Origin: Nocardioides marmorisolisilvae
GTDB taxonomy: Bacteria; Actinomycetota; Actinomycetes; Propionibacteriales; Nocardioidaceae
Direction of reading: 5' to 3'
NCBI RefSeq assembly: GCF_031656915.1
Contig: NZ_CP134227.1
Span: 1,054,001 to 1,118,000 of the forward strand
Length of the DNA: 64,000 nucleotides
The notes below the pieces were generated by a model. That model was not told the origin of the DNA. It saw only the letters and a program-made list of their open reading frames with translations, and did no database searches. A program made the position numbers and the translations under genes. Of the stretch, positions 25,110 through 33,458 are shown in pieces (position 1 is the stretch's first letter; every line of letters begins with the position of its first letter).

Positions 25110-28100
25110 TCAGCTCGCGAGCCAGCCGTGGGTACTGATGATGGTCTTCGTGCGCTCCGACAGTTCCAGCGGGGCGTCGCCGTCGTCGGACCGGTTGCAG
25201 ATCTCCTCGCGGAGGATCCGGTCGGCCTCGAGCTGGTCGCCCTCGGCCTTCATGACGTGGGCCAGGCACAGGCGGGTGCTCTCGCCGTCAGGGTCGGCCC
25301 GGTTGGCGACGTAAGCGGCGGAGCGAGCCTTGACCAGGTCGCCGGCGGCGAGAGCCTCGGTCACGACGATGAGGGCGACGTCGGCGATCCAGCCGGACGC
25401 CATGAGGTCGACGCGGTCGGGCTCATTGACCAGCCAAGACCATCCCTCTTCACGCAGTTGGCTGAACGGCTTGGCCTCGCCGACCAGCTCGAGCGCGGTG
25501 CAGAGGTCGGCGACGCCTTCCGCGCCGCCCCGGGCCTGCCCGCGCTTGCGCAGTCGGAGGAAAAGGTGGAGGTCGACCAAGAGACCGTCGTCGACCTGGT
25601 AGACGTTGACGCCGCGAAGCTTGGTGGCGGGTGCCTTGTCGGCGTGGGGCAGGTGGGGCTCTCCAGTGGCCGGGTTGGAGCCCAGCCACTCGCGGACGGT
25701 GTTGGTGTAGTCGCGCACCTTGCCGGGGGTGATCCCGAATGCCTCGCCGATCTCCTCGCGGGTGGCTCCGTGCTTGCGGTGCAGGGCAAGGTACGCGAGG
25801 AGCTCGGTGAAGTAGGGCTTGCGCTTGGCCAGGGCCTTGCCGTGGGTGCGTGCGGTGACCGGACCGAGCAGGCTGAGCCGTGGACGGTCGCAGTCGGTCG
25901 AGAACCAGTCGGCGATGTCCTGGTCGAGATTGGGGTCGCTCTGCTCGACCTCGGCTCGGACGTGCTCGGGAACCTTCGGCGCCAGCGTCTCGAGGTCCTC
26001 CTGCACGATCGCGCTCTGACGGATGTAGTCCTGGTCGTCGCCCTCCAGGAGGGAGGACAGCGGCTCGTCGACGGCGTCCGCGGGGGTGTTGCGCGGCAGG
26101 GTGTACTCGCGGCGCAGTGCCCCGGACTGGTCGGTGTAGGCCTCCCAGCCGTCGGTGGCGGTCTCGTCGACCGGCACGGGGACGTCCTCGGCGACCTCGC
26201 TCTGTCCGTAGACCAGGGCGCAGCCGCGGGCCTCGTCGCTGGTGAGGCCGACGGCGATGAGGTTGAGGCTGGCTTGCTCGAGGACGACGCGGCCGGTGTT
26301 CGTCATGTGCAGGACGGCGCCCGGTGTGTTGGGGCGCTCGCCGGCGACGACGATGGAGGTGGCGGACTGCCCGACGTGGTCGGTGACCAGCTGCAGCAGC
26401 TGCTCGAGGTCCTCGGGGTCTCCGGCCGCCGCGTCGAGCAACAGCATCCGGGCCGGCCAGGTGTCGTCGTCGACGCTGCCGGTGCGTGCCGTGGACACGT
26501 CGGTGTCGTGTCGCTTCGCCCGGTCGACCGTGGTGACGGCGGCCGCGAGGGCCTCCGCGGTCGCGAGCGACCCGGCTGCTCCGGTCGGGTGGTAGCTGAT
26601 CCGCTCGTCCATGGCGACGGCTTCCTCAGCCACGCCGATGCAGTCGACCTGCACGCGCCGCGACCACGGGTTGACGGCGAACTGTGCGGCGAGGTGGCGG
26701 GCGAAGTCCCGGCCGTAGGTCGGGTCGCCGCTGATGGTGAGAGTGGACAGCTCCTCGCAGTTGAGCAGCCACGTCTCACCGGTGTCGCTCATGCCGATGG
26801 TGGCCAGGAGCGGGTAGGGCGGCTCGACGTTCCCCGTGTCCGGGCCAAGCTCGTCGACGGCGGTGTCCGTGCTGACGTGCCAGTGGGTCTGGTCCGGGCT
26901 GCCCACCCAGGGCCCCGGGACAGCGGCCGGCGCGCTCAGGTGCAAGGTCAGCTTGCCGTGCGCGAGTTCCACGGCAGCGAGCGGCGGCATCGTGATGCCC
27001 TGCGCGCCGACGGCGGCCGCGAGGCGGCGCAGCGCCTCGTCCGCGAACTCCACGGTCGCCGCGGCCGCGGCACCGGTGGCGTTCAGGGTCATCTCGACCG
27101 GCGCGAGCTCCGGAGGCGGCGCGGCGATCGCGCGGCCCGGTGTCCGGTTCCGGTAGCCGGCGCGGCGGCGAGACCGCAGGGCCATGAGCAGTGCCCCGGA
27201 CAGCAGGACGCCCCCGCCGGTCAGACCGGCGAGGACCCACGGCGCGTCGAGGATCGAGTCGTCAGCGTCGTCGACCTGGTCGACGTCGGCGGCCGGCGCC
27301 GCCGGCTCCTCGGCCTGGGGCGGCGCGTCGGGCACGGCCGTCTCGGGTACCTCGGGCACCTCAGGCTCGTGGGCGACCGGCGGCTCCTCCTCGGCCGGCA
27401 GGTCGACGGGCCGCTGGTCCTCGGGGCTGGCGGGCGTCTCGGGCTCGACGTCGCGCGGCTGCTGGTGCCGGGTGTCGTCGTGACTGCCCCCCTGCTCGGC
27501 GCCGGGGATGTTGAGCTTCCAGCCGACGTCGATGACGTCGGGGTCGGTCAGCTGGGCCCCGCCGGGCTGGGTGATGCCGGTGGAGGCCTGGTAGATCTCG
27601 GGCCAGCGGTCGGCGTCGCCGAGCTGCTCTTGGGCGATCTCGCTGAGGGTGTCGGTGGGCTGCACCGTGTAGTCGTGCGCCGGTGCCCCGCCGTTAAGCG
27701 CGGGCAGTTTGAGAACCCAACCGGGCTCGAGGAAGCTCGGCTGCGCGCCGAGGAGGTCGCGGTTGAGCTCGACGAGCTCCTTGTAGCGGGCACCGTCCCC
27801 GAAGTGGTCCTCGGCGATCGACCACAGGCTCTCCCCCGGCTTCACAGCGTGGTCGACGGTCTTGCGCTGGCGCTCCTGCTTCGTCTCGACCTTGACGTCC
27901 TGCTGGGCGGGCGCCTGGTCGGCGGCACCGGCGTTGACGTGTCCCACCGTCACCGGCGCCGCGGCGGCCGTGGTGATCGTGGCTGCCTGGGCGGCGATGG
28001 GCGCGGCGATGAACAGCAGAGCGGCGAGGCCGATGAGGCCGCGTGCTGCGGCCTGCGGCCGGCCCAGGCCCGGCAGCTGGGGCGCCTGGACCTTGCGGAG

Positions 28101-28364
28101 CCGTGCGATGGCCTCCACGACCAGGCTCAGCGCCATGAAGACCCACGCGACCCAGCCGATCACCTTGAACAGGCCGAGGACGAGGGTGCCGTCGTCGGGC
28201 GCCATGAGCGCGTTCTTGATGCCGTCCAGGGTCGGGACGTGGTCCGGGATTGGGCTGGCACCCATCGCGAGGAATAGTGCGGGCAGCCCGAGGACGATGC
28301 CGAGTACGGCGGCAGAGGCTGCGAGGCCGGTGAGCCGCTGGCCCAGGGTGGGATGGGTGGTCAT
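25110..28364 (-). CDS. LysM-BTAD membrane protein of the Tad locus
   Basis: This 1084-residue protein has three N-terminal membrane helices (about 14-35, 61-85, 108-130), two LysM domains (about 171-221, with KPGESLWSIAEDHFGD; and 231-287, with PTDTLSEIAQEQLGD), an acidic linker, and another helix near 375-398. A large middle domain follows, and at about 840-1084 there is a winged-helix plus bacterial transcriptional activator (BTAD) region (REEIGEAFGITPGKVRDYTN). LysM binds peptidoglycan and BTAD domains occur in SARP regulators. The combination could sense the wall and signal inwards, or act as a scaffold. It starts by ATGA overlap with a TadE-like gene. LysM-BTAD proteins recur in actinobacterial Tad loci. 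Confidence 0.8.
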   Translation of the reverse strand: MTTHPTLGQRLTGLAASAAVLGIVLGLPALFLAMGASPIPDHVPTLDGIKNALMAPDDGTLVLGLFKVIGWVAWVFMALSLVVEAIARLRKVQAPQLPGLGRPQAAARGLIGLAALLFIAAPIAAQAATITTAAAAPVTVGHVNAGAADQAPAQQDVKVETKQERQRKTVDHAVKPGESLWSIAEDHFGDGARYKELVELNRDLLGAQPSFLEPGWVLKLPALNGGAPAHDYTVQPTDTLSEIAQEQLGDADRWPEIYQASTGITQPGGAQLTDPDVIDVGWKLNIPGAEQGGSHDDTRHQQPRDVEPETPASPEDQRPVDLPAEEEPPVAHEPEVPEVPETAVPDAPPQAEEPAAPAADVDQVDDADDSILDAPWVLAGLTGGGVLLSGALLMALRSRRRAGYRNRTPGRAIAAPPPELAPVEMTLNATGAAAAATVEFADEALRRLAAAVGAQGITMPPLAAVELAHGKLTLHLSAPAAVPGPWVGSPDQTHWHVSTDTAVDELGPDTGNVEPPYPLLATIGMSDTGETWLLNCEELSTLTISGDPTYGRDFARHLAAQFAVNPWSRRVQVDCIGVAEEAVAMDERISYHPTGAAGSLATAEALAAAVTTVDRAKRHDTDVSTARTGSVDDDTWPARMLLLDAAAGDPEDLEQLLQLVTDHVGQSATSIVVAGERPNTPGAVLHMTNTGRVVLEQASLNLIAVGLTSDEARGCALVYGQSEVAEDVPVPVDETATDGWEAYTDQSGALRREYTLPRNTPADAVDEPLSSLLEGDDQDYIRQSAIVQEDLETLAPKVPEHVRAEVEQSDPNLDQDIADWFSTDCDRPRLSLLGPVTARTHGKALAKRKPYFTELLAYLALHRKHGATREEIGEAFGITPGKVRDYTNTVREWLGSNPATGEPHLPHADKAPATKLRGVNVYQVDDGLLVDLHLFLRLRKRGQARGGAEGVADLCTALELVGEAKPFSQLREEGWSWLVNEPDRVDLMASGWIADVALIVVTEALAAGDLVKARSAAYVANRADPDGESTRLCLAHVMKAEGDQLEADRILREEICNRSDDGDAPLELSERTKTIISTHGWLAS

Positions 28365-28813
28365 CTCTCGATGCCTCCTTCGGCGCGGATGAGCCGCGCG
28401 GACGCCTCCCCGGTGACCTGCATCGTGTCCAGGCCGATGATCCCGAGAAACTTGCTGGTGTATGTGTCGGTGGTGGTGACGATCAGGGTGTCGCCGTCGA
28501 CGACGCGGACGGTTCCCTCCACGCCGGCGGCGCGGAGATAGTCCATGGCGGCCGTCTTGGCGGCGGTGAGGTCGACGCGGAGGTCCTCGCCGCGGACTGC
28601 GGTCGAGCCCTGAACCTCCTGGGCGCCGGTGCGGGCGGCCTGGGCGGCCGCGCTGCGGGCTTGCTGCTGGGTGTGGACCTTGCCGCCGAGGTCGACGGCC
28701 ATCCCGACGAGGATGATCATCGCCAGTGCTGCGGTGGCGAACCAGACGCTGATGGAGCCGCGCTCATCGCGCGAGCGCGGCGTCATGAGGCAGCGGATGC
28801 GGTGGCTCATCAT
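28361..28813 (-). CDS. TadE/TadG-like pilus assembly protein (third copy)
   Basis: This 150-residue protein has the DERGSISVWFATAALAMIIL signature of TadE/TadG-type pseudopilins: a short basic leader, then a membrane helix (about 22-42), then a small extracytoplasmic domain (TVRVVDGDTLIVTTTDTYTS). Its start overlaps the previous stop by ATGA. In Tad systems TadE-like minor pilins are processed by a prepilin peptidase and help pilus initiation or anchoring. No prepilin peptidase gene is in the window, so a chromosomal enzyme would be needed. Confidence 0.8.
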   Translation of the reverse strand: MMSHRIRCLMTPRSRDERGSISVWFATAALAMIILVGMAVDLGGKVHTQQQARSAAAQAARTGAQEVQGSTAVRGEDLRVDLTAAKTAAMDYLRAAGVEGTVRVVDGDTLIVTTTDTYTSKFLGIIGLDTMQVTGEASARLIRAEGGIER

Positions 28814-29331
28814 CGGCGCTCCCGGTAGGCGTCGACGGGGCTGCTGGCGGTCGCGGTGATCGTCCGGGTGCCGGGCAGGCCGGGGATGCTCAGGTCCGCC
28901 ACGTCGACCTTGCAGGTCACGGTGGCGGTGACCTGGGCGGTGGTTCCCAGCGGGGCGTTGAAGGCCGCAGCGTTGATAGTGATGTTGGTGGTCGTGCATT
29001 GCAGGCCCTGGTCGTTCAAGCTGCTGGTGGCCGCGGACTTGCCGGAGGTGATGGCCTCGCTCTGAGTGCGCTCGATGGAGGCCGCTCGTGCCGCCTCGTA
29101 GGCGGCTGCGTCCACGGACTGCTTGGCGATCTCCACGCGGCCGCCCAGGATGATCATCGCCACGAACAGGCCGAAGGCCGGGACGCCGATCGCGGCCTCG
29201 ATGGCCACCGACCCGCGCTCGTCCCGGCGCCGGCTGCGTGTGCTGGTCCGCCTCGTCTGCCTGGTCATGTCCCTAATGCCGTGAGTTCGTCGAGCTCCGA
29301 AGTTCCTGATCGGGCCGTTGTTCCTGCTCAT
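28810..29331 (-). CDS. TadE-like pilus assembly protein (second copy)
   Basis: This protein carries DERGSVAIEAAIGVPAFGLF as its pseudopilin signature and membrane helix. A small outside domain with two Cys (LQCTTTN, TVTCKV) follows, which could form a disulphide. I choose ATG 29331 (173 residues) because, if the mobile element at 29,386-32,770 is removed, this ATG overlaps the stop of the upstream tadE-like gene as ATGA, the rule throughout this operon. A later in-frame ATG at 29268 is the alternative. Confidence 0.8.
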   Translation of the reverse strand: MSRNNGPIRNFGARRTHGIRDMTRQTRRTSTRSRRRDERGSVAIEAAIGVPAFGLFVAMIILGGRVEIAKQSVDAAAYEAARAASIERTQSEAITSGKSAATSSLNDQGLQCTTTNITINAAAFNAPLGTTAQVTATVTCKVDVADLSIPGLPGTRTITATASSPVDAYRERR

Positions 29332-29375
29332 CGGGCCCATGTGACACCCCTGGGAATCTTCGAGAGAAGGTAGAA

Positions 29376-29385
29376 ATTCGTGAAC
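29376..29385. repeat. Direct repeat at left end of tyrosine-recombinase element
   Basis: ATTCGTGAAC occurs here and again exactly at 32,761-32,770, bracketing the recombinase element. Related sequences lie just inside the ends (ATTCGTGAT near 29,413; AGTTCGCGAAC near 32,687). This is consistent with the crossover site of a tyrosine recombinase and its arm-type binding sites. Confidence 0.65.
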
Positions 29386-29438
29386 AGACTCTGATATCTA
29401 TGAGGCGTGACATGGATTCGTGATCCCCAGGGCCGCGC

Positions 29439-30533
29439 ATGACTCTGGCAGTGGTGCGTTCGATCGACTCGCCGCTGCGGCTGGCGTCTGCCGCGGATGC
29501 GGAGGTGTTCGAGCAGGAGATCGTCGACCAGCACGCGCTGGCGATGGTCGGTGCTGGTCTGACCGACGGCTACATCGACGCCGAGCGGTCCGCGGTCATC
29601 GAGTTCGCCCGTTTCCTCGGCGAGCCTGTCTGGTGCGCGACCAGCGCGGACGCCGACCGGTACCTGACCTGGCTGCGGCGCGAACGGGGACTGTCGCGAT
29701 CCACAGTGGAAGGCAAGGCCACCGCGGTGGCACGCTTCTTCGAGTTCACGATCGCCCGCTACCAGGGCGACATCCATGCCCTCACCGGCGTCGTGGTCGC
29801 CCAGCCGGTCGATGAGTTCAACCGTCCGGCGTCCACCTGGACTCAGGCGATCCGGGTGCCACCGACCGACAAGGAGGTCGACCACCTGTTCACCAACTGG
29901 GCCGACACGCTCGTCGATCAGCGCAAGTACTTGACCGCGGCACGCGACTTCATGGCCGCCTCGCTGTGGCGACGCGTCGGGCTCCGGCTCAACGAGTCGC
30001 GGATGTTGGATCTGCGTGACTGGCGTCCCGATCTCGGCGACCACGGCAAGCTCCACGTCCGGTTCGGCAAGGGATCTCGCGGCCGCGGTCCGAAGACCCG
30101 GCTGGTGCCGGCCATCAACGGGGTCGACGGGCTGCTCAACTGGTGGCTGACCGACGTGCGCCACCAGTTCGGTGACGACTGGAACGACCCCGACGCACCC
30201 CTGCTGCCCAGCGAGCGCTACGACAAGATGACCGGCCGACCGACCAGGGTGGGCGACGATGCCCTCCGTGCCGGGATCGCCCATGCCACCGCACGCTGGC
30301 TGCCCGCCTGGGAGCAACGCCTGACACCACACGTGTTGCGCCACTACTGCGCCACTTCGCTCTACCACCGCGGGATGGCGCTCAAGGCCATCCAGGACCT
30401 CCTCGGGCACGCCTGGCTCAAGACCACCACCACCTACGTGCACGTCCACGACGACCACATCGAGCGGGCTTGGGACGTAGCCAACGAACGCGTCGCCCAG
30501 CGATTCAACCTGACCTCTGACCCGAGGGAGTGA
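29439..30533 (+). CDS. Tyrosine recombinase of the 3.4-kb element
   Basis: This 364-residue protein has an N-terminal SAM-like DNA-binding domain (about 40-125) and a catalytic domain with the first Arg in WRRVGLRLNESRML (about 180), HVLRHY near 289-294, LLGH near 312-315, and the nucleophilic Tyr probably in TTTTYVHVHDDH (about 321). All of the R-H-R-H-Y residues appear present, so it should be active. It likely moves the element using the ATTCGTGAAC sites. It is followed after 7 bases by the XRE gene. Confidence 0.88.
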   Translation: MTLAVVRSIDSPLRLASAADAEVFEQEIVDQHALAMVGAGLTDGYIDAERSAVIEFARFLGEPVWCATSADADRYLTWLRRERGLSRSTVEGKATAVARFFEFTIARYQGDIHALTGVVVAQPVDEFNRPASTWTQAIRVPPTDKEVDHLFTNWADTLVDQRKYLTAARDFMAASLWRRVGLRLNESRMLDLRDWRPDLGDHGKLHVRFGKGSRGRGPKTRLVPAINGVDGLLNWWLTDVRHQFGDDWNDPDAPLLPSERYDKMTGRPTRVGDDALRAGIAHATARWLPAWEQRLTPHVLRHYCATSLYHRGMALKAIQDLLGHAWLKTTTTYVHVHDDHIERAWDVANERVAQRFNLTSDPRE

Positions 30534-30540
30534 CGATCCG

Positions 30541-30867
30541 ATGAAGTGGAACCTGCGCATGGCCGCCGCCGAACATGGCATCTGGAAGTCCACCGACCTG
30601 CGTCGCATGCTCGCCGACGCGGGGCTCGAGATCTCCGCCGGGAAGATGTCGGGCCTGTGGACCGGCAACCCCACCACCATCCGCCTCGATGACCTTGACG
30701 TGATCTGCGAGGTCCTCGGTTGCGAGCCCTCCAAGCTGTTGATCCGCGAACCCGGCAAGGTCGCAGCGCTGCGCTCGAACACGACAGCCACCGGCGACGG
30801 GCCGGGCAACCCGACCCCAACTGTCCAGCCGCGGCTGGGTCGCAACCGGACCCGGCCCCCTGAGTGA
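30541..30867 (+). CDS. Small XRE-type DNA-binding protein of the 3.4-kb element
   Basis: This 108-residue protein has a Cro/CI-type helix-turn-helix across about residues 15-70 (DLRRMLADAGLEISAGKMSG and LDDLDVICEVLGCEPSKLLI), followed by a disordered basic tail. It lies between two recombinase genes and overlaps the next by GTGA. Proteins of this size in such triplets may act as directionality or regulatory factors, but this is inference. Confidence 0.75.
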   Translation: MKWNLRMAAAEHGIWKSTDLRRMLADAGLEISAGKMSGLWTGNPTTIRLDDLDVICEVLGCEPSKLLIREPGKVAALRSNTTATGDGPGNPTPTVQPRLGRNRTRPPE

Positions 30868-32660
30868 GCGGCGGCAAACCACCCAAGCCCTGCATCGCCT
30901 GCCGTCAGCGTCCAGCAGCCTGGACGAAGCCACGGGTCGATTACTGTTACCAGTGCCTGCCTGGCGGCCCATTCCCGCCACCAGCTTGCACACGCTGCAA
31001 CGCCGGCACGGACGGTGATGGGGCGTCGGGCAGGACCAAGCCCCAGGATGGGTTCGGGGTCGAGTACTACTCCCAGGGCCTGTGCACCCGCTGTCACTTG
31101 CACGCACCGCAGCGGCTCGCGAGTTGCCGCGACTGCCACGCCTGGGGTGTGATCCGTAAGCACAAGTGGCTGTGCTGGCGCTGCCGCAGCTGGCGCGCCC
31201 GGCTCCCGAAGGGAACCTGCCGGCTCTGTCACCGTGTCGACCTGTCGGTCAACCCCGACGCCGTCTGCAACCTGTGCGACCGGCAGATGAGCATCACCTT
31301 GGGCGCCACCGTCGACGAAGCGAACACCGGCGGGCAGCAGCTCTACTTCGCCAACATGCCCTGGCAGCCCACCAGGATTCGCTGGGGCAACGTCCGCCGG
31401 CTCGACAAGCCCAACCCTCGCAACCTCCACCGCGACCGCGCCGACAGGTTCGCCACCATCGAGTTCTACCCGGTCGAGCAGATCCAGTTCGCGCTGTTCG
31501 ACATGCCCCGCGACCTCACCTGCGCCCTGGGTCGAGAGCTGTCCAGCGAACCGCTCCCCGACCCGCCCCATCCGCGGATGGCGGCCTTCCTCGACGCCGC
31601 GGTCCTCGACCACGCGCGGCGCCACGGCTGGCCCAAGTCCACCATCCACCGCACCCAACGCTCGATGCGCGTTCTGCAGCTCATGCAAGACACCCCCGGC
31701 GCGATGCTGCTCACCTCCGACGCCATTCGGCTCCACGAGATCGGGCTGACCGCGATCCCCGTCATCGACGTCGCCACCGCCGCCGGCGTCATGCTCGATG
31801 ACCGCCAACCCGCCATCCACGCCTACGTCGACACCACCACCGCCGACCTGCCCGAGCAGATGCGCACCGAGCTGGGCGAGTGGTTCACCATCATGCTCAA
31901 CGGCTCCACCACACCGCCACGACGCAAACCCCGCGACCAGAACACCACCCGGATGTACCTGCGCTGGGCGATGCCCGCCCTCACCACCTGGGCCGAACAA
32001 GGCCACACCTCGCTGCGAGAGATCACCAGCACCGACGTCCGCGCCGTGCTGCCGCCCTCGGGCAACCCCCGCTCCACGATGGGCGCCGGGCTCCGCTCCA
32101 TCCTCACCCTGCTCAAGGCCCGCAAGATCTTGTTCGTCAACCCCATTGCCCGGATCCAGACCGGCAGCCACGAACGGCGCGACCCGCTGCCCGCGCACGC
32201 CGAGGAGATCCGCGCATCGCTGCTCTCGCCCAACCCCGCCGGCGCCGCCCTGACCGCCCTGGCGACCTTCCACGGGCTGCGCGCCGGCGAGCTGCGCAAC
32301 ATGCACCTGACCGACCTCGCCGACGGCCGACTCCGAGTCGGCCACCGCAGCATCCTGCTGGCGGAACCCGTCCGCGTCCGGATCCGCGCCTGGCTCGACT
32401 ACCGCAACCAGCGTTGGCCCGGCACCGCCAACCCCCACGTGTTCCTCAACCACCGCAACTGCAGCCGCACCACGCCCGTCGGCCCACGATGGCTCACCCT
32501 GGCCACCGGCATCCCTATTCACGTGATGCGCGAAGACCGGATCCTTCACGAAGCCCGCGCCACCGGCGGAGACGTCCGCCGCATCTGCGACCTGTTCGGC
32601 CTCACCGTCGAAGGAGCACTGCGCTACCTCCCCGAACCCGAGCCCGCCGACCTCGAGTAG
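30864..32660 (+). CDS. Zinc-ribbon recombinase-like protein of the 3.4-kb element
   Basis: This 598-residue protein starts at a GTG overlapping the XRE stop. The first 150 residues contain at least six CxxC/CxxH pairs (CIACRQRP, CTRCNAGT, CTRCHLH, CRDCHAW, CWRCRSW, CRLCHRV, CNLCDRQ), suggesting a tandem zinc-ribbon array. The C-terminal 350 residues have a tyrosine-recombinase fold with GLRAGELRN, but the HxxR and LxxxLGH motifs are not recognisable. It may therefore be a catalytically dead accessory subunit that binds element ends. A Tyr is present in LRYLPEP. Confidence 0.75.
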   Translation: MSGGKPPKPCIACRQRPAAWTKPRVDYCYQCLPGGPFPPPACTRCNAGTDGDGASGRTKPQDGFGVEYYSQGLCTRCHLHAPQRLASCRDCHAWGVIRKHKWLCWRCRSWRARLPKGTCRLCHRVDLSVNPDAVCNLCDRQMSITLGATVDEANTGGQQLYFANMPWQPTRIRWGNVRRLDKPNPRNLHRDRADRFATIEFYPVEQIQFALFDMPRDLTCALGRELSSEPLPDPPHPRMAAFLDAAVLDHARRHGWPKSTIHRTQRSMRVLQLMQDTPGAMLLTSDAIRLHEIGLTAIPVIDVATAAGVMLDDRQPAIHAYVDTTTADLPEQMRTELGEWFTIMLNGSTTPPRRKPRDQNTTRMYLRWAMPALTTWAEQGHTSLREITSTDVRAVLPPSGNPRSTMGAGLRSILTLLKARKILFVNPIARIQTGSHERRDPLPAHAEEIRASLLSPNPAGAALTALATFHGLRAGELRNMHLTDLADGRLRVGHRSILLAEPVRVRIRAWLDYRNQRWPGTANPHVFLNHRNCSRTTPVGPRWLTLATGIPIHVMREDRILHEARATGGDVRRICDLFGLTVEGALRYLPEPEPADLE

Positions 32661-32733
32661 CCCGCTCGCCAAACAGTCGCCGTCAGTTCGCGAACCCACG
32701 ACCACAACGGCGCTCTGTGAGACGCTCAAGGCG

Positions 32734-33174
32734 TCAGTTCCCACCGCTAGACCCTTCAGTATTCGTGAACTCACGGGAGGGTTCCGTCAGCCTCTCGACC
32801 GGGACGCTGGCGCTCTGGGTGACGGTCACGTGCCAGCCGGGGACAACGCTCATGGACTTGCCCGTGACGGTGATCGTGGCGGTGGTCGTGGTCCGTGATC
32901 CGGAGACGCTGGTGGAGGTCATCACGTCGGAGCCTCCGGCGTCGTGGAGGAAGGTGTTCGCCGTGGCCACACCGGCGTCGCGGGTGCCGGTCTCGCTGCC
33001 TGCCTCACGGGCGCCCTCCTGCGCGGCCGCGAGCGCTACCTGCTTCGCGTGGTAGTACAGGGCGCCTTGGAGGCCGAGGAACATCAGCAGGAACAGCGCG
33101 GGCATCAGGAAGACCATCTGGATGGTCACTGAGCCGCGCTCGTCCCGGCTGCGGCGGTGGAGGCTGGCGAACAT
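32734..33174 (-). CDS. TadE-like pilus protein (first copy) with its 3' end altered by an insertion
   Basis: This 146-residue protein has a DERGSVTIQMVFLMPALFLL pseudopilin helix followed by an extracytoplasmic domain (ATITVTGKSMSVVPGWHVTV). The original gene ended elsewhere. The codons up to REFTN belong to the gene, and the last seven codons plus stop come from the inserted element. Without the insertion the frame continues FYLLSKIPRGVTWAR to a stop at 29,328. The protein is still nearly full length, so it may remain functional. However, coupling to the downstream pilus genes is broken and they may now depend on a promoter in the element. Confidence 0.8.
   Translation of the reverse strand: MFASLHRRSRDERGSVTIQMVFLMPALFLLMFLGLQGALYYHAKQVALAAAQEGAREAGSETGTRDAGVATANTFLHDAGGSDVMTSTSVSGSRTTTTATITVTGKSMSVVPGWHVTVTQSASVPVERLTEPSREFTNTEGSSGGN
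32761..32770. repeat. Direct repeat at right end of tyrosine-recombinase element
   Basis: Second copy of ATTCGTGAAC, matching 29,376-29,385 in all ten positions. It lies within the coding frame of the interrupted tadE-like gene, where its complement encodes part of REFTN. Confidence 0.65.
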
Positions 33175-33180
33175 GGCGGC

Positions 33181-33384
33181 CTACTTGATCTTGGCGGACT
33201 CGCTGGTCACGAAGAACTTGATGGCCGCGACGACGATGCCGACGATGACGATCACTGCGCCGGCCCACAGGACCTGCTCGATCGTGACGGAGCCGCGCTC
33301 GTCGCGCTGCCTGGTGACGCGGTCCTCGAGGGAGGCGAGCGTGGTCAGCGCCGCTATCTGGAGGGCGATGAAGAGCTTCAACAT
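33181..33384 (-). CDS. Flp-like pilin of the Tad locus
   Basis: This 67-residue protein has a longer leader (about 27 residues), then RDERGSVTIEQVLWAGAVIVIVG split as a prepilin cleavage site (after Gly of RG, with Glu at position +5) and a membrane helix, then a very short charged tail. The size and the G|SVTIE motif fit class III/Flp-type pilins processed by a prepilin peptidase. It is the best candidate for the major pilus subunit. It lies 6 bases upstream of the first tadE-like gene. Confidence 0.78.
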   Translation of the reverse strand: MLKLFIALQIAALTTLASLEDRVTRQRDERGSVTIEQVLWAGAVIVIVGIVVAAIKFFVTSESAKIK

Positions 33385-33458
33385 CGGGGTTCTTCCTTCC
33401 TGGTTGTTCGGTTTGCGGTCTGGGTGGACCCGGGTTCTTGGGGTCGGTGTTAGGTCGG

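Larger units (their letters stand above)
29386..32770 (+). mobile_element. 3.4-kb tyrosine-recombinase element inserted in a tadE-like gene
   Basis: The element carries a tyrosine recombinase, a small XRE-type protein and a zinc-ribbon recombinase-like protein in one plus-strand operon, and is flanked by the 10-base direct repeat ATTCGTGAAC. Deleting 29,386-32,770 in silico joins the minus-strand tadE-like frame to a further 17 codons ending at 29,328, where the stop overlaps the next gene as ATGA. That exact restoration is strong evidence for the boundaries. The gene order recalls Tn554-like recombinase sets. Confidence 0.8.

Noticed and set aside
25062-28277. Open frame of 1071 codons opposite the LysM-BTAD gene
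   Set aside because: Low-complexity antisense translation; the minus strand carries LysM and BTAD domains and operon overlaps.
29328-32774. Open frame of 1148 codons on the minus strand through the recombinase element
   Set aside because: Antisense to three clear plus-strand genes. Its last 17 codons are the ancestral tail of the tadE-like gene, but the rest is shadow.
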